Source: Rhytidiadelphus loreus (taxonomy: Eukaryota > Streptophyta > Bryopsida > Hypnales > Hylocomiaceae). From it: DNA of 64,000 nt. Below the pieces are notes generated by a model. The model was given only the letters and a program-made list of their open reading frames with translations, ran no database searches and was not told the DNA's origin. The number at the start of each line of letters is the position of its first letter. The first letter of the stretch is position 1. The translations under genes and the position numbers were made by a program. This document shows, piece after piece, positions 56,541 to 64,000 of this stretch. The stretch is from positions 6,634,001 through 6,698,000 of the forward strand of contig OX344764.1 in NCBI GenBank assembly GCA_947034895.1, written 5' to 3'.

Positions 56541-56820
56541 GGGTGAGTACGGATAGGGCAACTGCGTATCCAGCGACTGCGGGTCTGGGTAGGGCGACTG
56601 CGGATCCGACGTGGGCGACAGCGGGTCCAAATTGGGCGACTTCGGGTCCACCACCGGGTCTGGGTACCTTTTGCGCACCCGCGGTCGCCCACCCAAGAAC
56701 ACTTCCTGAACCCGCGGTCTCCCTGCCAAACCCACAGTCGCCCACCCGCGGTCTCCCTCAGAAATCCGCAGTCGCCCACCCGCAGTCGCCCCTACCCGCA
56801 CTCTCCTACCCATACGCGCC
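56541..56820. repeat. GCGACTGCGGGTC array, right end of D and upstream of D5
   Basis: About fifteen copies; 56541-56650 in + orientation, 56680-56815 in - orientation. Confidence 0.85.
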
Positions 56821-56836
56821 CTCCAGTTTGCCAAGT

Positions 56837-56858
56837 GGATGCCATGTGGCATCCACCT
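56837..56858. repeat. hairpin GTGGATGCCA-TG-TGGCATCCAC
   Basis: Perfect 10-bp arms with a 2-bp loop, 120 bp inside the right end of D. Confidence 0.8.
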
Positions 56859-56974
56859 GGAGGGGGGTAATTTCCTGTAAAGTCAAAGGTAAATTTGACT
56901 TTCTGTGACGTCGCGTGGGCTCTACTAAACGTCGCGCGACGTCTGTCTGTCGCGGTGTCGCGCTGTCGCAGCGA

Positions 56975-56983
56975 ACAACCCTG
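56975..56983 (-). repeat. right TIR of element D (ACAACCCTG)
   Basis: Inverse of 37167-37175. Confidence 0.8.
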
Positions 56984-56991
56984 GTCCACGT
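56984..56991. repeat. 8-bp target site duplication, right (GTCCACGT)
   Basis: Partner of 37159-37166; directly followed by TGGTGACC, continuing the satellite unit. Confidence 0.85.
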
Positions 56992-57372
56992 TGGTGACCT
57001 TGCTCGCGGGCCAGTGGTGATCCGGTTCCTGTTTTCATTTCTTTGTAAGGATGCAGCCTTGGAGGCCAGCACCCAGACCTCTCGGCCCCAAGGGCTACCT
57101 GTCCACGCTGGTGACCTTGCTCGCGGGCCAGTGGTGATCCGGTTCCAATTTTCATTTCTTTGTAAGGATGCAGCCTTGGAGGCCAGCACCCAGACCTCTC
57201 GACCCCGAGGGCTACCTGTCCACGCTAGTGACCTTGCCCGCGGGCTAGTGGTGATCCGGTTCCTGTTTTTATTTCTTGGTAAGGGTGTAGCCTTGCAGGC
57301 CAGCACCCAGACTTCTCGGCCCCGAGGGCTACCTTTCCGCGCTGGTGACCTTGCTCGCGGGCCAGTGGTGAT
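56992..57372 (+). repeat. 117-bp satellite array 2, right part (~3 units)
   Basis: Continues the array interrupted at 37158, with landmarks CTTGCTCGCGGG at ~57000, 57117 and 57351. Confidence 0.92.
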
Positions 57373-57489
57373 CTATGAGCCCCAAAATCGTCACTTGGGA
57401 CTCATTGTTTTCTTTTTTTTAGTTTATTACAAATTAAGGCATAAAGTAGTACAAAAAGCCCAAAAAAGAGTGTAGAACCAAAATAAGTA
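57373..57489 (+). repeat. tail of satellite block, second copy
   Basis: Near-identical to 30161-30290 (GGGACTCATTGTTTTC ... GTATGTCACGT). Confidence 0.8.
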
Positions 57490-58636
57490 TGTCACGTACT
57501 AGTATAGCATTTGGTCATAAATAGCCTTTTATCCATAGATTACCCATAAAACCCACTTGTATATAGGTTAGAACCCGTAATTAGTGGGAAACAATAGGGC
57601 TACTGGGAACTTATCCAAAATAGCCCAAAACCTAGTGCATGTGACCATGATAGGCTAAATTAAGTCTTAGGAGAGGGAGGGAGGTCCCCACGTAAATCTC
57701 CAAAGATAGGATCTAGTTTCCCCATTCCACCGACGAAACATTAGGAATCCAAATTGTTAGCTTGCAGGTGTTACTTGTCTCAGACAGGCCGCATGGAGGA
57801 ATCCACAGCCGCCGGATAGTGTTCTCGGATCTGGAGCATGTCGGGATGTCCACGGCAAAACCCATTCGCCAAGATTCCCTCACATGTGAAAGATTCCCTA
57901 ACTGCCGGTAATTCAACCGAAGTCAGTTTTCACCATGCCATTAACTGTGTGCCAGAATAGCCTAGGACATGGCACGTGGCTTGGGGGACTCCATGAGAGG
58001 TTCCCCAAAATGTCTCGGTTTTTTCTGATCTCCAAAGGATCTTTTTCCGAGCGGTCAACCGCCAAAGGCCACGTGGGGAAATTCATAGAAAATACCCAGG
58101 CCGCGGTAAAATCTCACTAAAAATTAGACTAGCATCTTTTATGTTAATAACGCGCCCCGACAAAATTCATGGAGTTCCAATAGCGGGAAGCAGCCGAAAC
58201 TGACAACATCCCCCCAATTAATATTTACGGCAGGATCTTTGCGGGGTTGACCGGCGTCCCGGGAGCGTACGAAGTCGGAACGAAGACATCAAGGAGCCTT
58301 TTCTTACTCCCTAGAGCCTCCCCAACAACCCTAGCTAGTTACCCAAGCCAAAAGAGGTAAACCCCAAAAGTTAGGTTTTTACCCTTTTAATTGGCTCTAG
58401 TTGGCACTAGTTTCCGATGGGTTTTTTGTGATAGAAATAGGGGGTAGAGAGTCCTTTAAGCTAAAAATGGCATTTTGAAGCCATTGGCGCAATCCATTTG
58501 CAATTCCGAGCTAAACTCCAAAAGTTAGAAACTAGGACCAGCGTAAAACCCAAAATTAGGTGAAAATCTCAAAGTTGGATGAAAATCCGGATGGATGAGG
58601 TTACTCGTCGAGGGGGGGAGTGGGCCCTTGGAAACC

Positions 58637-58643
58637 TATAAAA
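58637..58643 (+). promoter_or_regulatory. TATA box in repeat C2
   Basis: Same context as 33502-33508. Confidence 0.65.
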
Positions 58644-60173
58644 GGGGGCCCTTCTCTCTCCCAAAACACCCCCAATACTTGTTTTGGGTCCGTGGGTCCA
58701 AGTTATCTTGGCATTTAGGCCAAAAAACCTCTACGGTGTTTTCGGAGCACTTTTTGCTCCCATTGTTGTTCTATTTACAGCTTTTGTAGGTTCTTGGAGT
58801 CCTTCTCGTTCACTTGTACTTCGTGTGTCTTCTTTAAACATCCTTTGGTCACATTTGGAGAGTTCTTATAAGTTGTCTTGTGTCGTGCATTAACCCCGGA
58901 GTAACCCCCCACCGTACCTTGGCGATGTCGCTTTGGGGGGCCTTTGGTGCATAAGTCCTTTAACATTATCATCTTGCGTGTACGTGTGCCTTGGAGTAAG
59001 TGCTAACCATAGTAAACCCCTTCTTTGTTGTTGACAAGTGGACCCACCCTTCAGGGGACGGCGAAGCTTTGACCCTGTGACCCCTTAGTCCTAAAGAGTG
59101 TGTTAAAACGAGTCCTAGACGGCGGAGCTTTGAACCCCAATCCATTGCAAGTCCTAAAGTCGGTGTTAAAACCGATTCTACGGCGAAGCTTTGGACCCCG
59201 GTAGGTCTAAATTCCAAAGTTTAGTTCCCAAGATCTTCTTGGGAAAAATTAAAGTTTAGTTCCCAAGATACCCTTAGGTAGTAGAAACGCGGAAGAACCC
59301 CCCCGCCATGAGATAGATTGGTCAACATCCAAGTTTTTTCCCCCACGGCGAAGCTTTGACTTCAACACATCAAAATTAGTCTAGCCTCTTGTTTTACCTT
59401 GACCATAATCCGTAACGTCCGACTTAGTTTTTAGTTAAGTGGGTTCCCATACGGGAACCCGAGGTTAGGAAAGGAGTGTAAAGGCCAGGGCCAGCCAGGA
59501 CCCTAGCAGCGGGCAACCCAAGCCAGCGGGCAACCCAGCCAGCCGGGCGACCAGCAGCGGGCAACCCAGACAGCGGGCGACCCAACAGCGGGGACCCAGC
59601 AGTGGGCACCCAAACAGCGGGCACCCAGATAGTGGGCTTCGGGGGAGGAGGGCCAGGGCTTCGGAGAGGGGGGCTAGGGCTTCGGGGAGATTGGGCCAGG
59701 GTTTCGGGGGGGGGGGAAAATCAAAACAAAACATACAAAAGGAGGGGGGGGGGGGAAAAGAAAAAAGACAAGCTCCAAGCGGCGTCCTGCAAACCACATC
59801 CTCCACCTCTCAAACCAAACCTCACACAATGATGACAAAATTAGGAAGGGGGTAGTTATAGGAGAGGAAGAAGGGAGAGACGATAAATAGTGTTGCGTCA
59901 TAGGATTAGGTAGGAAATCTCCAAAGCTTCTTGCAACCATTGGCAAAGAGATTAGGATGACACCAAAATGACAACGTAAGAGAATAGGTGACTCTTCCAT
60001 TAGATTAGCGTCATATGGTGTAAGGCCTCATTTAAGGGGGTTGGTAGGAATAGTGTTGAAGGAAAAGAAAAAGAGATAAGGAGAAAGGAAGGGCCCATTA
60101 CGGGTCTTAGAGTGTACTCCTTCGCCAAAGACTAAGCCGTAGGCAGTTTACTACTTCAACCTACGTGTCGACT

Positions 60174-60236
60174 ATGGAATACGAGCACGCGGCCGGAGGT
60201 ATGGAGGAAAAAGTCGCGCATGCCAACTTCGATCAG
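60174..60236 (+). CDS. first coding exon in repeat C2
   Basis: ATG plus 21 codons (MEYEHAAGGMEE...) ending CAG|GTGAGTC, in phase 0 like the C1 copy. Confidence 0.55.
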
Positions 60237-60534
60237 GTGAGTCAGTAAATTAGCCCCCAGTGCTTTTTCTTTTGATTTGTGCTAAATTCTGTTAAGAGGT
60301 GGTCAATGTCGATTAGCAATTAGGAATTAGACTACAAAACAAGGTAGAACAGGATAGGATAGGACTAGGGAGTAGTAAACCGTTAGGGTCAAAATTCAAC
60401 CAAGAAGTTAAACATTAGATGAGGACAAAATAATCCAGTTAGGAGTTAAGGTTAAAATAGCCAATCAAAATTACCTTAAGTAATAACGACATAGGGTCAA
60501 GGGTAGAACGTAAAAAGATAATCTAATTAGGAAA

Positions 60535-61110
60535 AAACTAAATTAGATTAGAGGATTAAATTAGAAAGATAAGGTAAATTAGATAAATTAAATTAGGAGA
60601 TAAATTAGGAAAAAAGACAAATTAATTTAGAAGATTAAATTAGGAGATAAATTAGGAAAAAAGACAAATTAATTTAGAAGATTAGATTAGGAGATAAATT
60701 AGGAAAAAAGATAAATTAATTTAGAAAATTAAATTAGGAGATAAATTAGGAAAAAAGACAAATTAATTTAGAAAATTAAATTAGGAAAAAAGACAAATTA
60801 ATTTAGAAGATTAGATTAGGAGATAAATTAGGAAAAAAGATAAATTAATTTAGAAAATTAAATTAGGAGATAAATTAGGAAAAAAGACAAATTAATTTAG
60901 AAAATTAAATTAGGAGATAAATTAGGAAAAAAGACAAATTAATTTAGAAGATTAGATTAGGAGATAAATTAGGAAAAAAGATAAATTAATTTAGAAGATT
61001 AGATTAGGAGATAAATTAGATAAATTAAATTAGGAAAAAAGATAAATTGATTTAGAGGATTAAATTAGGAGATAAATTAGATAAATTAAATTAGGGAAAA
61101 AGATAACTTA
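60535..61110 (+). repeat. AT-rich array in C2
   Basis: Units of TTAGGAGATAAATTAGGAAA plus GACAAATTAATTTAGAAGAT. It is more regular and longer than in C1, so it has expanded recently. Confidence 0.88.
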
Positions 61111-61678
61111 GATTAGGAAAAAAGCCCAATCAACTTAGGAAACCATGGAAGGGACTTAGGTAATCCCTCCTCAGTCTTAGGAAGGGTCAATTAGCCTCAG
61201 ATTCCCATAGATTAGAATAGATTCGGTAGTAGTTCGCATAGGCTGCCATTAGGGGACGGTTAGCCCGAACTATTCCCTCGCCAATTGGGGCAACCCCATT
61301 GTCACCTGCAGAAACTAGGAACTTAGTAAAGAAGATCCATTGCTTGGAAGGCACAATGGACCGACGCTTAGTCACCCGTTAGGTTAGAATTTAGTCAACC
61401 CCTAGAACCTGATTGTGTCCGATTAATTACCAAGGGTGGGTAATTAAGCGCCCACACTTGGGTACAAGTTTCTTTCTTGTGAACAATGTGAAGTCTTGTA
61501 GAAATTGTTCTAGACTGAGAGGGAGGTGGATGTAGGTAGCACAAAGTGGAAACAGATTATTATCATGTCTCATCGAAGTTTTGAAGTGGGTGTGAGGAAT
61601 TCATCTTAGCAAGGCAGACGTGTTTTTCCTCCGATAGAGAGTGCATTGGCTAACCTTAAAACTTGATTATTGCTCCAG

Positions 61679-61945
61679 TACAAGATAGGCGATGCAGTCT
61701 TCCTATTAAACCCTCGAGCTGTATGCCACAAAGTGGCGAAGGGCAACATTAGTGGATTGCCCGATGAGCACAAATTTCACTTCAAGGAGATTCCTGAAGG
61801 TTGGGTGAAGGTGGACCTCTGCGACATTCTATTGCCTTCGGTGGCGCTCATGTTCCCTGTGCTTGATGCCGACATGCACAAGGTTGGTGACGCAGTGGGA
61901 AGCTCCATAGTGTGGTCTGTGAAGTATACAAAATTGACAACATGA
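61679..61945 (+). CDS. DUF8039-like exon of CACTA A'
   Basis: About 88 codons from the acceptor TTGCTCCAG (ending 61678) to TGA. It has the same blocks as the exon in element A: YKIGDAVFLLNP, KVAKGNISGLP, FHFKEIPEGWVKVDL, VALMFP and VWSVKYTKL. The acceptor phase is the same. No stops or shifts. Role unknown; it accompanies Transposase_24-like sequence in plant CACTA genes. Confidence 0.6.
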   Translation, partial: YKIGDAVFLLNPRAVCHKVAKGNISGLPDEHKFHFKEIPEGWVKVDLCDILLPSVALMFPVLDADMHKVGDAVGSSIVWSVKYTKLTT

Positions 61946-62565
61946 AGCCTACATCATTTTTTCTTCATGCAGATGGCTGTGCAAAAGGGAGTAGTTCAGG
62001 GTATGGAACTTTGCAAAACTATTGAAGACATCCTTGTAAGTGTTGAGAGCCCATGGATTGCTCCTTCTTGTTCCAATGCTGAACTCTCATTTTAACTTCA
62101 CTACTGTCACTTGGAATGGATTGCATGAAATCTTCACTTGCCTATGTGAGTGTCTAGGGTTGTCTATGAAATGCAATGCACAAGTGCCATCGGAATAGTT
62201 TTGTAATTGGGTTTGAACAAGTGAATGAGCAATGTGAGGAAATCAGCCCGGGATCCTACTACTTGGCATCTCTTGCTCATTACAAAGGCATACCTGAATT
62301 ATTGCTCGCAGAACAATACCGCTACTACCGCGCAAGTTCACTACAAGTACTAGTCAATTTGAATGACTAAACCAAAACCCAAAACAAACTGGCACACAAC
62401 TTTTTCATGACTTGTAAAAGACTTCAAAATGACTAATGACTCCTTCCCAACTGCACGATGACTTGCAAGATTGGACACGGCTGAACTCGGTCACAACTAA
62501 ATCATAACTTTGAAATGACTATACAATGACATCGTACATGGTAGTCCACGTCAAATTAATGAGGG
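61946..62565. other. 3' region of A', no gene
   Basis: Intron- or UTR-like, grading into the AATGACT-rich subterminal region. Confidence 0.45.
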
Positions 62566-62880
62566 GTCCATCGCAACTAGTACACGACTGAGAAATGACT
62601 GCCCACCTGTTCGGCCACATCAGATTTACCATGGGTCTGTGACAACTAGTACACGACTGAGAAATGACTGTCCACGTGGACTTCCACATCAGATTTATTA
62701 CGGGTCCGCGGCAACTAGTACACGACTGCAAAATGACTGTCCACATGGACTTCCACATCAGATTTATTATGGGTCCGCGGCAACTAGTGCACGACTGCGA
62801 AATGATTGCCCACGTGGCCATCCACATCAGATGTATGAAGGGTCCATCGCGACTGCGAAATGACTGCCAAATGACTAGCC
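62566..62880 (-). repeat. 69-bp subterminal tandem repeat of A'
   Basis: Four and a half units beginning GGGTCCRYSGCAACTAGTAC, each with ACGACTGMRAAATGACTG and CACATCAGATTTAT. The length is 23 codons, so the minus strand shows a false repetitive ORF. Confidence 0.9.
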
Positions 62881-63109
62881 ACATGGATGTCCACGTAGTA
62901 TGGTAAAGAAAAGCGCTTTCCACCTCAAACTTTCTCATCCATCCCCCACCTAGAAAGAAAAAGATGGTGATAATAGAAACGCTAGTCATTTATAAATGAC
63001 TTGATGACAATGACAGTTTAACGACTCCCAATGCCCCCAGTCACAAAATAGTCAAAAATCTTGTAAATGACTCCTAGGAGTCGTTAACCTGTCATTTTTC
63101 GCAGTCATT

Positions 63110-63132
63110 TACACCCCTGATTTCTTGTAGTG
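63110..63132 (-). repeat. CACTA right terminus of A'
   Basis: ACACCCCTGATTTCTTGTAGTG, matching element A's end (5597-5619) at most positions. Confidence 0.75.
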
Positions 63133-64000
63133 TAGTTACTTTTGCTATTTCTTTGGCCAATGATACACACGGTAATACAAAAGGATGATTTTGAGCATCA
63201 CCCCTTCGACGTTCATGGGTTAATCCATTTCTAACATGCAGATGCTACAAACTTGTGGTGTCTAAACTATTGGCGACAAAACTACAATCCCAAACATGTT
63301 TTTTAGTAAAATTGGATTCTTTCAAGGACATTTAGACAGTATTATAAAGGAAATCTTCCACATGATTCTTGGGAGGTCTCAAAAAGGTTGCAATGTGAGT
63401 ATGTGACCTCTATATGATGGTTGTGACTTAAGAACCATGGGGAGGCTTCTCTATATGACGCTGTCTAACAATCCCTCAAATAGTGTGATTCTAAACTCTG
63501 TTAACAGATGTAGTCCATTATATTCTTTAATGTAGAACAGATAATGTGGCGAAGAAATTATGATTGAACCTGCATAGGCGTGGACTCTCTAGCACATGTA
63601 ATGTATGCTCGCCAGTATCCATCTTCCCGTCTAGGAGGATTCTCAGTCTGTTGTCTATAAAAAACTTGAAACATGAGAGCACATACAGTTACACTAATAT
63701 CTTTAATAGAACCTTCTCTAATATCAGTACCTCTTGTCCCTCACTAAACCAAAAAGGACGGACTTCCATGGTTCTTCAGGAACTCATTTGTACTCTCGTT
63801 ATGATACTGAATGTAACAAGAAGTACCAAGCAAATGTGATAATAAGCAGTTTGACGAATGTAAAAATGGAACTAGAAAACTTTCCTGACTCTAGCAATCC
63901 AAATTTTAACAAGCAAAACTATTGATTTTTACAATGTCATAGAACTCCAATTGATAACCACATACAATTTGGATGACCATAAAGGTGTTTCAGTGTGACA
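63133..64000. other. flanking DNA, no gene seen
   Basis: AT-rich. ORFs of 63-91 codons have no recognisable features. Confidence 0.5.

Larger units (their letters stand above)
37167..56983. mobile_element. giant hAT transposon D (19.8 kb) with cargo genes
   Basis: The left end CAGGGTTGT (37167-37175) and right end ACAACCCTG (56975-56983) are inverted. They are bracketed by an 8-bp target duplication in a satellite unit whose two halves join perfectly. Both subterminal ~100 bp are rich in GTCGCG/CGCGAC. Inside are a hAT transposase (-), a coiled-coil protein (-), a kinase-like gene (+), a second coiled-coil protein (+) and a RING-containing protein (-). GGGCGACTGCGGGTC arrays occur at both ends and inside, and nowhere else in the window. 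Typical hAT elements are a few kb, so this size with five genes is unusual. Confidence 0.8.
57490..61456 (+). mobile_element. 4-kb LTR-like repeat, copy C2
   Basis: Same order of landmarks as C1: start near ACGTACTAGTATAGCATTTGG, TATA box (58637), hairpin (59441-59460), minisatellite (here CAGCGGGCAACCCA type, 59500-59700), 63-nt exon (60174-60236), AT array (60535-61110), end CGCCCACA at 61456. It begins TGTCACG and ends CACA, compatible with TG..CA LTR ends. It diverges most from C1 in the minisatellite stretch. Confidence 0.6.
61457..63132 (+). mobile_element. CACTA element A', 3' fragment
   Basis: Contains a DUF8039-like exon paralogous to 4256-4537, 69-bp subterminal repeats and a right end TTTCTTGTAGTG at 63132. 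The rest of the element is missing, apparently cut by repeat C2 on the left. Confidence 0.7.

Noticed and set aside
62519..62989. 156-codon minus ORF with 23-residue repeats
   Set aside because: It is the 69-bp CACTA subterminal repeat read in frame.

Overview
The window is nuclear DNA from a streptophyte (green plant lineage). The evidence is a degenerate plant-type telomere tract (TTTAGGG-like, near 14.8 kb), CACTA elements ending in the plant terminus ...TTTCTTGTAGTG, hAT and DUF7869-like transposases, spliced genes and very long mobile elements. I cannot place it more precisely. I recognise no housekeeping gene. Almost the whole window is nested transposable elements carrying unusual cargo genes, most of them decayed.

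Layout. (A) 1-5619: right part of a CACTA (En/Spm) element with a Transposase_24-like exon, an FCP1/NLI-like HAD phosphatase-like ORF, a DUF8039-like exon, and a terminus at 5619. (5.6-9.27 kb) Mostly non-coding, with one hypothetical ORF and an exon for an RNase H1 N-terminal (hybrid-binding/viroplasmin) domain. (B) 9270-27715: an ~18.4 kb DNA transposon with 32-bp terminal inverted repeats. Its left gene (-) is a DDE-type transposase. Its right genes (+) are a three-exon ParB-like plus DNA-methyltransferase-like fusion, an FCP1-like phosphatase and a basic/serine-rich protein. About 30 copies of a 21-bp palindrome are scattered through UTR, introns, exons and intergenic DNA of this element only. 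(28.6-32.4 kb) A 117-bp satellite array and a small decayed gene. (C) 32.36-36.35 and 57.49-61.46 kb: two ~4-kb direct repeats (LTR-like), each with a TATA box and a 63-nt coding exon ending at a splice donor. They flank a second 117-bp satellite array. (D) 37167-56983: a 19.8-kb hAT transposon inserted into one satellite unit, with an 8-bp target duplication (GTCCACGC/GTCCACGT). It carries a hAT transposase plus four cargo genes: three members of one unrecognised family, one of them with a RING domain, and a protein-kinase-like gene. Several cargo genes share promoter modules and GGGCGACTGCGGGTC arrays. (A') 61457-63132: 3' end of a second CACTA element, with a DUF8039-like exon and 69-bp subterminal repeats.

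How it works together. B and D are self-contained giant elements. Each has its own transposase, its own signature repeat (probably transposase-binding or regulatory sites) and cargo that could act on chromatin or host signalling: ParB/methyltransferase and FCP1-like in B; kinase, RING and coiled-coil proteins in D. In the decayed genes 13 of 18 in-frame stops are TAG, mostly at places where CAG fits. This is the pattern expected from deamination of CHG-methylated cytosines in silenced elements.

All calls were made by reading the sequence. No database search was run.
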